NCBI GenBank assembly: GCA_020072565.1
Contig: JAIQGI010000016.1
Coordinates: forward strand, 58,580-122,579
From: Terriglobia bacterium
GTDB lineage: Bacteria; Acidobacteriota; UBA6911
DNA length: 64,000 nucleotides
Reading direction: 5' to 3'
Below, in pieces: positions 25,619 to 35,380 of the stretch. A model generated the notes under the pieces. That model had not been told where the DNA came from. It was given only the letters and a program-made list of their open reading frames with translations, and searched no databases. The position numbers and the translations under genes were made by a program. Every line of letters starts with the position of its first letter. The stretch's first letter is position 1.

Positions 25619-25786
25619 GCGGAGACCCCCCTTTTTTCATCATTCTACACGCGGAAAGGCATAACGCTTAACAGGAAGTGCGATCGGACCTCGAGGTTCC
25701 GCGCCAATGTCGTGATCAGGTTCAGCATCACAATCGATAGTTCCGAACGGAAGCGGGATACCGCGGCGAGAACCCGGGCAACGCAA

Positions 25787-26932
25787 TCAACACATAGTCT
25801 CTGGGCTCTCGACGCGCGCCCCGGGGATCGCGAGGCGAACCCTCCAACCCCCTTCCGGGATCGCACCGTATCCAAGACTGAAATCTTCCCCATAAAGCGC
25901 TCTCAACCGATCGCGGGTGTTGCCCAGGCCCAGTCCCTCCGAGGGAATCCTCACTGCAGCTGCAGGACCGTCGTTGGAGATCTCGAATTCGAGACGGTCC
26001 GCGTCCCGGCGGGCCCGGATCAGGATCTTCCCCGGCCGGCTCAGCCGCGAAATGCCGTGCCGTACCGCATTCTCCACCAGCGGCTGGAGGATCAGGAATG
26101 GAACCAGGCATTCTCGCGCGGCCGGTGCAATCTCGAGATCCACCGTGATCCGGTCCTGGAATCGAATCTTCTCGATTTCCAGGTAGACTCCGAGGTATTC
26201 GAGCTCCTTGTCGAGCGGGACCAGCGCCACATCCCGCTGGTCGAGAGAAAGGCGCAGCAGCTCGCTCAGCCGCGCAACCATGCGCTCCGCCGCTGCCACG
26301 TCTTCGTACATGAGTTCGGAAATTGAATTCAGCGTGTTGAACAAGAAGTGGGGGTGCAGCTGCATCGTAAGCAGGTGGAGGCGGGTCTGCGCCAGGCCCG
26401 ACTCGAGCCGGATGCGATCGAGCTCGCTCTTGCGCAGCAACTGGTAATACTGGCGCGCAGATACAAAAGCCACGACGCACGCGTAGAAGAACACTAATGA
26501 GGTAAGGTAGTAGGTCAGGACGTACCACCAGACTTTCCAGAACGGAACCTCCGCGTGGCCCTCCACAAAGGCATAGCCGTAACGGTAATGGAAAGAGTAG
26601 GGCGGGCCGAGCACCTCACCGATGAGGCGATCCAGCCCTGTGTACAGGGCAGGGTGAATCATGCAGACCAAAGCTCCTCCCAAGGCTATCGGGAGCAAGT
26701 TCTTCCACCAGCGTTCACGAGCCAGCTGGTAACGCTCCGCAAGCCGGACAATGAGAGGAATCAGAATCCCAAAACAGGCCGCAGATGACAATTGCGCGAA
26801 AAACAACTGGCCCATGGTCGTGCCGGGCCGCCAATTCATCATCATCAGCGCATGAATGAGCTCGCCCAGCGCCATCAGGTTGACGGCGAGGAGGATCAGC
26901 AAGACATTAAATCCCACGCGCCTCAGGATCAT
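25787..26932 (-). CDS. LytS/YehU-type sensor histidine kinase
   Basis: 381 residues. Five membrane helices lie in the first 170 residues. The His_kinase domain has QLHPHFLFNTLNSISELMYE at about 193 (phospho-acceptor His in HPHFLFN), and the ATPase domain has PLVENAVRHGISR and a G-box of the type GLGLGNTRDRL. This pairs with the LytTR regulator downstream. Systems of this type sense cell-envelope or extracellular signals; the ligand here is unknown. Confidence 0.9.
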   Translation of the reverse strand: MILRRVGFNVLLILLAVNLMALGELIHALMMMNWRPGTTMGQLFFAQLSSAACFGILIPLIVRLAERYQLARERWWKNLLPIALGGALVCMIHPALYTGLDRLIGEVLGPPYSFHYRYGYAFVEGHAEVPFWKVWWYVLTYYLTSLVFFYACVVAFVSARQYYQLLRKSELDRIRLESGLAQTRLHLLTMQLHPHFLFNTLNSISELMYEDVAAAERMVARLSELLRLSLDQRDVALVPLDKELEYLGVYLEIEKIRFQDRITVDLEIAPAARECLVPFLILQPLVENAVRHGISRLSRPGKILIRARRDADRLEFEISNDGPAAAVRIPSEGLGLGNTRDRLRALYGEDFSLGYGAIPEGGWRVRLAIPGARVESPETMC

Positions 26933-26959
26933 GTCGCCTTCCTTTGTCGTCTGCCGGCT

Positions 26960-27742
26960 CTATGCTACCGCAGAAGCACTCGGACCCAAACCGGTCGATA
27001 ACGTTGCTTGTTGCCGCACGCGGAGGACCAGCTCGATCCTGCCCCGATGAACCCGCGATTTTACGGTTCCCACCGGCATCTTGAGCAATTGGCCGATCTC
27101 CTGGTAGGTAAGGCCCCGCACATCGCGCAGAATGACCGCCTCCCGCACTTCCGGAGCGAGCAGCCGGAGCGCCCTGCATAGGGCGGCTCTCCGTTCCCGC
27201 CTCTCGAAATCGGCTTCGGGGCTGGTTCCGCCTGAGGGCACCGCACGGAGAACACTTTGCGTCCGCTCGTCGGCGCTGTCAAAGGATACGGTACGCCGCG
27301 CCTTGCGGTTCCTGCGGTAGTCGTCGATCAGCAGGTTTCGGGTGATGCGATTCAACCAGATCCGAAATCGGCTAAGTTCACCTCGGTAAGAGTGGAGAGT
27401 CTGGAACACTCTGATGAACACATCCTGAGTCAGATCTTCGGCTCGGCCACGGGAACCTGCCCATCGGCTGCACGTGCGGAGAATCCAACCGACATTCTGC
27501 CGGACCAAGGTTTCCCAGGCCAGGGCGTCGCCCAACTGAGCTCTGCGAATTGTCTCGCACTCGCACCGGAGGACGAATCCCCGTCGTTCATGCGCCCGAA
27601 TTCCAGCGTTCCCACTCGGATGCGCCTCTGATCGAGGCGTCTCGACCATGCGGTGCTCTGCGGTGCCGGCTTCCAGAATCGGGGACGGGGCACGCGATCC
27701 CGGGGCGCTCGATACGAGATGAAAACATTCGATCGTAGCCAT
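26960..27742 (-). CDS. ECF sigma factor (RpoE-like)
   Basis: 260 residues. After about 65 poorly conserved residues, region 2 reads ALAWETLVRQNVGWILRTC and RAEDLTQDVFIRVFQTL, with RIWLNRITRNLLIDDYRR following. Region 4 reads LAPEVREAVILRDVRGLTYQ and EIGQLLKMPVGTVKSRVHRG. No anti-sigma gene is adjacent. The long N-terminus and absence of a ribosome-binding site at 27742 leave the start uncertain; the ATG at about 27652 is an alternative. Confidence 0.85.
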   Translation of the reverse strand: MATIECFHLVSSAPGSRAPSPILEAGTAEHRMVETPRSEAHPSGNAGIRAHERRGFVLRCECETIRRAQLGDALAWETLVRQNVGWILRTCSRWAGSRGRAEDLTQDVFIRVFQTLHSYRGELSRFRIWLNRITRNLLIDDYRRNRKARRTVSFDSADERTQSVLRAVPSGGTSPEADFERRERRAALCRALRLLAPEVREAVILRDVRGLTYQEIGQLLKMPVGTVKSRVHRGRIELVLRVRQQATLSTGLGPSASAVA

Positions 27743-27849
27743 AATCTGAGTTCACTGTAGATGGGTCCGGACTGAGCTCCAATGCGTTTGTGACGAAAGG
27801 CGATCCAGACATGACGAGCGGCTTCTGGGCCGGGCTGATCCGGACGTCT

Positions 27850-27970
27850 GGCCAGGTCAGGGTCACGAAGGTGGTGCTTTGCCGCCGACCGCAGGTCGAT
27901 GTAGACCATGTGGCCCGATTGCCATTAGCCTACCCAAATGTTGTGCTTTTTGACCTCGCACCTTTGGTGA
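27850..27970 (-). pseudogene. Remnant of an S10 carboxypeptidase C-terminus
   Basis: On the minus strand the bases around 27920-27865 encode QSGHMVYIDLRSAAKHH, nearly identical to ESGHMVYIDQPSAAKYH at the end of the intact S10 gene at 31719-33260. That segment carries the catalytic His. A stop codon falls just upstream in the same frame. DNA similarity to the intact gene continues to about 27970 (shared ATGTTGTnCTT and neighbours). This is a fragment left by a lost copy. Confidence 0.6.
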
Positions 27971-28160
27971 CTCTTTCCGAATTTCCGGCGCGAACGCAAG
28001 AATATGCTGGCCTAAGAAGAAGCTTCGGTTATGCTGAATTGATGTGAATTCAGCGTGGCCGCCGGGCAAAAGTCCGTGTCCCGAAAATCAATACTCCGCG
28101 GCCACGGGCACACTGCCGGCGGGGAATCTCCTGGACGCCAAGCGGACGGGGAGGATAGTG

Positions 28161-31100
28161 ATGCGACTTCGGCATTCATTGACTGAGCCGCGTACTGCGA
28201 GGACGATCGCCAGGCTGGCAATCGTGACCGTCTTTGCGATCAGCTTCCTGGCCCTCTTGGGATGGATTTTGGACATCACCCTGCTCAAGAGCATCAGCCC
28301 CCGGTGGATCACCATGAGGGTGATCACGGCGATTTGTCTGGCCCTGCAGGCAATCGAACTGGCTCTTTTGCAGGAGAAGCCGTCCAACGTTCGCAGTCTC
28401 CCGATTCTTCAAACGCCCGCGGTACTGGTGTGCGTGGTGGGTTTGCTGATTACCGTGCTGTACGTCGTCGCGATGGTTACAGGGCAGGACCCATCCCTGG
28501 TGAACGCGCCATTCCTCGGCCTTTTTTTTGCGCCTCCCAACCGGCCGGCGTTGCTGACCGCGATCCTTTTCGTGGTCAGCAGTTGCTCCCTCATGTTGCT
28601 GGCGGCCGGCGGTCGCCGGGGGGCGAATATCGCTCATGCCGTCATATTGCCGGCCGCCATCGCGAGTTACCTGGTGCCGGTCAGCTACCTTCTCGATGTT
28701 CAGGCGATGACCGGCTGGCTGGACATTCCGGTGGCGCTGAATACCGGCATCGCTTTCTGCGCCCTCTGTATCGCAATTCTTTATCTCCGTCCGGATACCT
28801 GGCTGATGAGCGTGCTCACTGGTGAACATGCCGGTGGCGTTATGGCCCGCCGGCTCCTGCCGGCCCTCCTCATCATTCCGCTTTTGGTCGGCAGATTGCG
28901 GCTGATGGGAGAGCGTGCAGGCGCCTTCGCTTCGGAAATCGGTGTGGCCCTGGTAGCGGTCGCTTTTACCGTCTGCCTGCTCTGGCTGGTCTGGATGAAC
29001 GCCAGATCGGTCAATCGGACGGACGAGAAGCGGCGTGAGGCGGAGGATGCTCTGCAAGAGCGCGAAGAGATCTTCCGGCTGTTCGTCCGGCATGCTCCGG
29101 CAGCCGTAGCCATGTTCGACCGCGAGATGCGTTACCTCGCCCACAGCGACCGGTGGCGACATGATTACGGCCTGGGGCAGGGCGAGATCATCGGGCGCAG
29201 TCACTACGAAGTGTTTCCCGAAATCGAAGACCGATGGAAAGCCGTTCACCAGCGGTGTCTGCAAGGAGCGTCCGAGAAGTGCGAGGAGGATCAGTTCGTC
29301 CGGCCTGATGGCCGGATTGAATGGCTCCGATGGGAGATCCACCCCTGGCGGACCGGCGACCAGCAGATCGGAGGCATCATCATTTTTTCGGAGGTGATCA
29401 CGGCCCGCAAACGCGCCGAGAGGAGTCTGGAACAGCAGCGCTCCCTGCTACAGACAATTTTTGAAAGCGCCCAGGGGCCGGTTTTCTCTGTCGACCGTAA
29501 CTACTGCTACACCAGCTTTAACATGCAGCACGCCGAAGTCATGAAGGCGCTTTTCGGCGCAAATATCGAGATCGGGCACAACGCGCTCGATTACCACACG
29601 GTCACCCGGGATCGCGATGCCGCGCAGAAGAACCTGGACCGGGCGCTGCGCGGCGAACGGGTCACGGTCGAGACGATTGCCGGTCAGGATGAAACAACGC
29701 GACGCTATTTCGAGATCTCCCACAATCCGGTCCGGGATGCGAGCGGCAACGTGACGGGAGTTGCGGTCTTCGCACTGGATCTGACCAAACGAAAACGGGC
29801 CGAGAATGCGCTGCTCCAGGCCAAAGAAGAGTGGGAACGGACCTTTGAAAGCGTGCCCGACCTGATAGCAATCCTGGACAATCAATTCCAGATCATGCGC
29901 ATGAACAAAGCCATGGAAAGGCGGCTGGCCACTTTCCCGAAAGGGTGCACCGGTCTTCAATGCTATGAGCACGTGCACGGCGCGAAAATCCCGCCCGCTT
30001 TCTGCCCCCATGTCCTGACCCTGGCGGACGGTCGGGAACACATAGCGGAAGTCCATGAAGACCGCCTGGGCGGCGACTTCCTCGTCAGCACGACCCCCAT
30101 CTCGGATGCGCAGGGGCGCATGATCGGAGCAGTGCATGTGGCCCGCGACATCACGGAACGCAAGCGCGCGGAGGAGGCTCTCCGCAAGGCGAAGGATGAA
30201 TTGGATCTGCGGGTGCAGGAGCGGACCTCTGAACTGTCACAAGCGGTCACAACCTTGCACGAGGAGGTATCCGAGCGCATCCTCACGGAGCAGGCCCTGC
30301 GCGAACGGTCGGGCCAGTTGCAGTTGCTGGCCGCGCAGTTGACTCTGGCCGAGCAGCGAGAGCGGCAAAGGCTGGCGCAGGTTCTGCACGATGGCCTCCA
30401 GCAAATCCTGGTCGCCGCAAAATTCCGGCTTGTGCTGGTGGACCGCAGCCAGGATGTGAGTCGGACGGCCGAGGAGGTGGCGGACCTTATCGACGACGCC
30501 ATCGAGACTTCCCGTTCGCTCACGGCCGAACTCAGCCCGCCCATCCTGCGCCAGGGCGGGCTGGTCCCGGCGCTGGAATGGCTGGCACGCTGGATGCGCG
30601 ACAAACATGGGTTGAGTGCCAGTCTCCTGGTACCCCGGCAGATTCAGCCCGCGCCGGAGGAAGTGACTGTCCTGCTGTTCCAGGCCACTCGCGAACTGTT
30701 GTTCAACGTCGTCAAACACGCCGGGGTAAAGTCGGCTGCTGTGATAGTCACCCAACGGGAAGGCCGGATCGAGATCGTGGTCGATGACGAGGGCGGGGGA
30801 TTTGATCCGAGTCAGCTCCGGGCCCAGGGAGGCAGCGGCGGTGGCATCGGCCTGTTCAGCATCCGCGAGCGCCTGAGTCTGCTGGGTGGAAGGATGGAGA
30901 TCGACAGCGCCCCGGGACGAGGCAGCCGCTTCAGGCTGGTCGGTCCTGAATCGGCGCCCGCGGAGGAGGCGGGCCAGCCACTTTCCGAGCGACCGCCGCG
31001 GGTGTCCGTGGTCATGTCTCCGCAGCGCGGGCCGGTAACGCCCGGCGCGGAAAAGAAAATTCGTGTCCTGCTGGTGGATGACCACGTGGTCATGCGCCAG

Positions 31101-31454
31101 GGTTTGGCTGGATTACTGCGAATCACGCCCGACCTTGAAATCGTAGGCGAGGCATCCGACGGCGAAGCCGCCGTAAACCTTGCCCGTCAGATCCGTCCCG
31201 ATGTCGTCCTCATGGATATTAACATGCCGGGGATGGACGGCATTCAGGCTACGCGCATTATCCACAAGGAACTGCCCGAGGTCCATGTCATCGGGCTGTC
31301 CATGTTCGAGGAGGGCGAGCAAGCCGCCGCCATGCGACAGGCCGGTGCGCAGGGCTATCAGACCAAGAGCGGTCCGTCGGACGCCCTGATCGCCGCCATC
31401 CGATCCTGTATTCGCCCGGCGGAAAAGAACGCCCTCAAAAAAAACGCATCTTAG
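28161..31454 (+). CDS. Hybrid PAS sensor histidine kinase with C-terminal receiver
   Basis: 1097 residues. A membrane-sensor region of about eight helices fills residues 1-290. PAS domains begin near 300, 420 and 546, followed by a coiled-coil linker at about 670-710. The NarL-type HisKA_3 domain has His743 in LAQVLHDGLQQIL, followed by a HATPase at about 830-935 (ELLFNVVKHAG, GGGIGLFSIRERLSLLGG). A NarL-like receiver spans about 965-1090 with Asp1019 (VVLMDINMPGMDG), and the protein ends with no LuxR output domain. GGGGAGG fixes ATG 28161. Its stop codon lies in the end of repeat copy B. The preceding 420 bases hold only the S10 remnant. Confidence 0.9.
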   Translation: MRLRHSLTEPRTARTIARLAIVTVFAISFLALLGWILDITLLKSISPRWITMRVITAICLALQAIELALLQEKPSNVRSLPILQTPAVLVCVVGLLITVLYVVAMVTGQDPSLVNAPFLGLFFAPPNRPALLTAILFVVSSCSLMLLAAGGRRGANIAHAVILPAAIASYLVPVSYLLDVQAMTGWLDIPVALNTGIAFCALCIAILYLRPDTWLMSVLTGEHAGGVMARRLLPALLIIPLLVGRLRLMGERAGAFASEIGVALVAVAFTVCLLWLVWMNARSVNRTDEKRREAEDALQEREEIFRLFVRHAPAAVAMFDREMRYLAHSDRWRHDYGLGQGEIIGRSHYEVFPEIEDRWKAVHQRCLQGASEKCEEDQFVRPDGRIEWLRWEIHPWRTGDQQIGGIIIFSEVITARKRAERSLEQQRSLLQTIFESAQGPVFSVDRNYCYTSFNMQHAEVMKALFGANIEIGHNALDYHTVTRDRDAAQKNLDRALRGERVTVETIAGQDETTRRYFEISHNPVRDASGNVTGVAVFALDLTKRKRAENALLQAKEEWERTFESVPDLIAILDNQFQIMRMNKAMERRLATFPKGCTGLQCYEHVHGAKIPPAFCPHVLTLADGREHIAEVHEDRLGGDFLVSTTPISDAQGRMIGAVHVARDITERKRAEEALRKAKDELDLRVQERTSELSQAVTTLHEEVSERILTEQALRERSGQLQLLAAQLTLAEQRERQRLAQVLHDGLQQILVAAKFRLVLVDRSQDVSRTAEEVADLIDDAIETSRSLTAELSPPILRQGGLVPALEWLARWMRDKHGLSASLLVPRQIQPAPEEVTVLLFQATRELLFNVVKHAGVKSAAVIVTQREGRIEIVVDDEGGGFDPSQLRAQGGSGGGIGLFSIRERLSLLGGRMEIDSAPGRGSRFRLVGPESAPAEEAGQPLSERPPRVSVVMSPQRGPVTPGAEKKIRVLLVDDHVVMRQGLAGLLRITPDLEIVGEASDGEAAVNLARQIRPDVVLMDINMPGMDGIQATRIIHKELPEVHVIGLSMFEEGEQAAAMRQAGAQGYQTKSGPSDALIAAIRSCIRPAEKNALKKNAS

Positions 31455-31596
31455 CCTGAACTCTTCATGAAGTTCGATGGCAAGCAGAAAAAACCAGGGA
31501 ATCGGCCGCCGGCCAGGACCGAACGGGCGGCGCCGGTCAGCGCTTTTCCGCGTCCAAAACTGCATTTTGGTCGCACATTCATGAGTAATACGGGCT
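31453..31596 (+). repeat. MITE-like repeat, copy B
   Basis: The left end AGCCTGAACTCTTCATGAAG begins inside the kinase stop codon (TAG 31452-31454). The right end TTCATGAGTAATACGGGCT is at 31578-31596. The inner part, GTCCAAAACTGCATTTTGGT and CGCAC, matches the other copies closely. Confidence 0.75.
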
Positions 31597-31718
31597 AAGC
31601 CGGGGAAAAAAATCGAGAAATCGACGCCCTGCATCAGCGCCCCATCCATATCTGAGCGGTTGCTTCCAAGCTGCCAACCTGCCGGGAAACTCCCGAGATA
31701 CAGAGCGGTTCTTAGCTC

Positions 31719-33260
31719 TCATTTAGGCAACGAGGCCCGCACGAACTTCACCAGGTCGGCGTGGTACTTTGCCGCTGAGGGCTGGTCGATGTAGACCATG
31801 TGGCCCGACTCATAATATCCCAGCGAGATGTTGTTCTTCCTGATTTCGTCCGACACTTTCAGGTGGGCAATGGTCCACTCGACGGGATAGAAGGGGCAGG
31901 CGAAATCGTAATACCCCATGCCCACGAAAAGATGCATGTGCGGATTCTTGGCAAAGGCGTTCTCCAGGTTGACCACTGTGTTGTATTCGCCTGACCACGG
32001 CGGTGCGTTGCCCGAGAGGTAATAGAGGTTGTCGTTTTTGTAGGCCAGGTCATTGCGAATGTAGGCCTCGAAGCAGACGAGGAAACAGTTGGTGATGTTG
32101 GCGTTGCTGAAATCGAAGCTCGTATTGGTGTCGCCGGCATCGATCTGGTAGCCGGCAAGGCGCGAGTCCAGACGCGAGGTCATCATGTGCCGGTCGCGCA
32201 ACAGCTCGGTGCTGAACGGCCCCAGCGGGATGAGCAGGTTGTTGGCGTCGATAAAGGCCTTCGAGAGTCCGGTGAAGCGCGCAAAGTTGTTCAGCACCTT
32301 GTCGCGCTGGGCTTGCGAGGCGCGGGCGCCGTCAAACAGATACTCCAGGTACTCACCCGAGGCAAACTGGCGCGCCTGTTCGGCCATCTGGTCTGCGGTG
32401 AGTTTCTGCAGCTCCGGCCCGAGCTTCTTGTGATAGTGAGCGGTCATGATCTCCGTCGGCAGCGTGGTAAGCTGGCGCTGTATGCCGGCTCCTGCATTAG
32501 AGTCGATGACCGCCGACAGCAGCATCACGCCGTTAAGAGGCATGCTCCGGTCGGTCAGATAGCCGGCCAAACCCGCTGCGCGAGTCGTACCATAGCTCTC
32601 GCCGCCGACCAAGAGCGGCGAGCCCCAGAGATTGTATTCATTCAGGAAGCTGCGGATGAACTCGCCGAAGGCGGCCAGATCGTTGTCCACGCCACCGAAG
32701 TTGGGACCCCAGGTGGGCCGGTCCGGACGGCTGAAACCTGTGCCCATGGCGTCGATGAAGACCAGGTCGCCGGTATCCAGCAGGCAGTTGGGATTGTCGA
32801 CGTAGGTGTACGGTGGCGGCGTCGCCAGGCCGTTCGAGTTCAGCTTCACCACCTTGGGACCGAAGGCGCCCATGTGGAGCCAGATGGTGGCCGCGCCCGG
32901 TCCGCCGTTGAACAGGAACCAGACCGGCCGCTTGCTCTTGTCGGTGACGCCGTTTTTGGAATAGTAGATGTAGAACAGGTGTCCCTCGCTCACGCCGCTG
33001 GTGGCGTTGCGGATGGGCATGAATCCGACGTGGGCGGTGTACTGGATCGTCTCACCGCCGAGCGTAATCTGATGCTGCGTCGTGATCGGCTGCGGCGGAT
33101 AGTTGATGGGCTGCATCTCTTCCAGGCTGTAATTGAAGCGGAAGAAATTGTTGGGCGCGCTGCCGGCGCCCCGGCCCTGCGCGAAAGCGCCGACAACCAT
33201 GGCCGCGATGAGGATGACGCAGCTGCAAAGCGTCGGGTTGAATCGTCCGTTGTATCTCAT
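31719..33260 (-). CDS. Exported S10 serine carboxypeptidase, catalytic triad intact
   Basis: 513 residues with a signal peptide (core CVILIAAMVVGAFAQ). The S10 fold is recognisable from RPVWFLFNGGPGAATIWLHM (oxyanion-hole region). The triad is Ser222 (GGESYGTTR), Asp452 (GYYDFACP) and His487 (ESGHMVYID). Family members remove residues from peptide C-termini; this one acts outside the cytoplasm. AAGGAG sets ATG 33260. The gene follows the paralogue 33286-34953 by 25 bases on the same strand, so the two are co-transcribed. Confidence 0.9.
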   Translation of the reverse strand: MRYNGRFNPTLCSCVILIAAMVVGAFAQGRGAGSAPNNFFRFNYSLEEMQPINYPPQPITTQHQITLGGETIQYTAHVGFMPIRNATSGVSEGHLFYIYYSKNGVTDKSKRPVWFLFNGGPGAATIWLHMGAFGPKVVKLNSNGLATPPPYTYVDNPNCLLDTGDLVFIDAMGTGFSRPDRPTWGPNFGGVDNDLAAFGEFIRSFLNEYNLWGSPLLVGGESYGTTRAAGLAGYLTDRSMPLNGVMLLSAVIDSNAGAGIQRQLTTLPTEIMTAHYHKKLGPELQKLTADQMAEQARQFASGEYLEYLFDGARASQAQRDKVLNNFARFTGLSKAFIDANNLLIPLGPFSTELLRDRHMMTSRLDSRLAGYQIDAGDTNTSFDFSNANITNCFLVCFEAYIRNDLAYKNDNLYYLSGNAPPWSGEYNTVVNLENAFAKNPHMHLFVGMGYYDFACPFYPVEWTIAHLKVSDEIRKNNISLGYYESGHMVYIDQPSAAKYHADLVKFVRASLPK

Positions 33261-33285
33261 GGCATTGCTCCTTGGTTTCGTGCGC

Positions 33286-34953
33286 TTATTGGCGTGCCGG
33301 TGATATCGCTTCGTTGATAAATCTGGCCAGGTCGCTATGCAGTTTGGCCAGCGCCTTGTTGTCAAGATACGCCATCTGGCCGGCCTCGTAATGACTCACG
33401 GTGATATTGTGAGCGCGGACTTCCGGCGACACGTTCAGGTGCGACAGGGTGAACTCGGTCGCATAAAACGGCGCATTGAGATCGAAGAAGTTCACTCCCA
33501 CGAACAGATGCAGGCGCGGGTTGCGGACGAACAGGCCGGCGAGGCTGGCGTCGTCGCTCCCGCTCGAAGTGAAGGTCCCGATGCCGCCGCTCAGCAGATA
33601 GTAGATGCTGCCGCTGCCGGCAAAGGTGAGCTCGCGCCGCAAGTAGGCCTCGTACGCCGTCAGGAAGCCGCCGGCGAGGTTGATCTGGTTGTAATCAATC
33701 GCGGCCACACCACCCCCGCCGCCGAAGCCGCCGCGTCCTCCGCCGCTGCTCCCGGGCACATAACCGGTCACGCGTGCGTCCGAGTTCGAAAGCGCCCGGC
33801 GCTGGTCGCGCAGCAGTTCAGGGGTGAAGCGGGCCAACGTGATGCGCAGGTCGTTGTTTACGATAAACGCCTTCGAGAGTCCGGTCAGCCGTGACAGGTT
33901 CGCCACTACCTTGGTGCGCTCTTCCGACGTCATGCGGTCGCCCTTGTAAAGTGTGCGCAGGTACTCGCGCGCCGCGAACTGCCGGGCTTGTTCCGCGATC
34001 TGCTCGGCGCCGAGCGCCTGCAATTCCGGCGCGAGTTTCTTGTGGTACCAGGCGGCCATGACTACGCTCGGAAGCAGCGTTAGGTACTGTTCGTCGCCGG
34101 CCAGAGCGTCGGCGGCCGGCGTCATCGAAAGCAGCACCACGCCATCGACCGGGATTTGGTGTTCGATAAGATAGCCGGCCAGGCCGGCCGCTCGTGCCGT
34201 GCCGAAGTCCTCGCCCGCGAGGAAAAGCGGTGAGTTCCGGCGGTTGTAGTTGTTCAGAAAGCTGCGTACGAACTCACCGAGCGAAGCGATGTCGGTGGCC
34301 GTGGTCCAGAAATCGGGTCCGCGGCCCGGCTGGTCAGGCCTGCTGAACGCCGTGCCCACCGGGTTCACGAAAACCAGATCGGCCTGGCCGAGCAGGGTGT
34401 AGGGATTATCCACCCAGCCATAGGGCGGGAGCCCGGGAGTGCCGTCCGCCGCCCACTTCATCCGCTTCGGACCCAACCCGCCGAACTCCTGCCAACCTGC
34501 CGCCACGCCCGGCGCGCCGCCCAGGAAGAACATCACCGGGCGCGCCGAGGCGTCGCTCACGCCATCCCTGGCGTAGTAAGTGAAAAACAGATGCGCTGCC
34601 GATTGTCCCGTCGTCGCGTTGCGCAGCGGCATGTGGCCCGCACGCGCGGTGTAGGCGAGCGCTTCACCGTTGACGGTGATCTTCTGGTGAGTCTCTGCCG
34701 GCGGGGCATCGGGAATCGGTATCCCTGAAGACGCCGTCGTATCATAGTTGTAGAAACCGGTGCCGCCGCCTCCACCTCCACCGCCGCGCCCGCCTCGACC
34801 GGCAGCACTCCCCGGCGGCCCGGCCTGTTGTGCTGCGGCGCCTTGCACCGCCGCGCCCCGGCCAGCCTGGACGCTGCCGCTCCGGCCCCAGGCGCCGAAC
34901 GATAAACCAAGCGTGATCACCAGCAGGAATTGTCCGTTCCGTATGCATCGCAT
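33286..34953 (-). CDS. S10 carboxypeptidase paralogue, predicted pseudoenzyme
   Basis: 555 residues with a signal peptide and a Gly-rich low-complexity insert at about 45-65. Overall it aligns along its length with the S10 protein encoded next (RPVMFFLGGAPGVAAGWQEF, AARAAGLAGYL, FINEAIS). The nucleophile position in LAGEDFGTARA is Asp249 (GAC, 34209-34207) instead of Ser. The catalytic His in HYEAGQMAYLD is Gln526 (CAG, 33378-33376). Only the acid, Asp491 (NFFDLNAP), remains. The frame is intact and the gene is full-length, so a non-catalytic role such as binding or assembly with the active paralogue is possible. GGAG precedes ATG 34953. Confidence 0.85.
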   Translation of the reverse strand: MRCIRNGQFLLVITLGLSFGAWGRSGSVQAGRGAAVQGAAAQQAGPPGSAAGRGGRGGGGGGGGTGFYNYDTTASSGIPIPDAPPAETHQKITVNGEALAYTARAGHMPLRNATTGQSAAHLFFTYYARDGVSDASARPVMFFLGGAPGVAAGWQEFGGLGPKRMKWAADGTPGLPPYGWVDNPYTLLGQADLVFVNPVGTAFSRPDQPGRGPDFWTTATDIASLGEFVRSFLNNYNRRNSPLFLAGEDFGTARAAGLAGYLIEHQIPVDGVVLLSMTPAADALAGDEQYLTLLPSVVMAAWYHKKLAPELQALGAEQIAEQARQFAAREYLRTLYKGDRMTSEERTKVVANLSRLTGLSKAFIVNNDLRITLARFTPELLRDQRRALSNSDARVTGYVPGSSGGGRGGFGGGGGVAAIDYNQINLAGGFLTAYEAYLRRELTFAGSGSIYYLLSGGIGTFTSSGSDDASLAGLFVRNPRLHLFVGVNFFDLNAPFYATEFTLSHLNVSPEVRAHNITVSHYEAGQMAYLDNKALAKLHSDLARFINEAISPARQ

Positions 34954-35380
34954 CGTAATCTGCTCCTGACCCAACCCGGTGATATAACCTTTAGCTCGGG
35001 TTTGAAATTGCGCCTACTGCCACCCCAAAGACTTCGCCGCCGGCTCCGCAAATTCTGCCGGGATTTCAACGGCGCCGGAAATACGCAAACGCCGTTGCCC
35101 CCGCCGCGGGCCTTCTTGCTGTGGACATGGGAGTCACCACCATTGGGATACTATAACAGTCCATGCAGCCGGATTCTTCTACAGTTTTGAGAGAGAGCGG
35201 ATCAAATTGTTCTGGCTTGGCCAGGTCGCCGGACGTAAATTACGAGTCATCATGAAATCCGAGGGTCAGGAATTGACCGCCCCGTCTGCACTCGATTCTG
35301 AGAGTCCTTGATGGGCGTGGCCTCTCCGCCCGGGAAAGAAGGGAGATTAACTCTACTTTATGTATCTACGAGGTGGCTCA
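34954..35380. other. Divergent intergenic region
   Basis: 427 bases between the S10 pair (leftward) and the acetamidase gene (rightward), so both promoters must lie here. No clear -35/-10 pair, operator or small gene could be singled out. Confidence 0.4.

Noticed and set aside
32187..33317. 376-residue plus-strand frame
   Set aside because: Shadow of the intact S10 carboxypeptidase.
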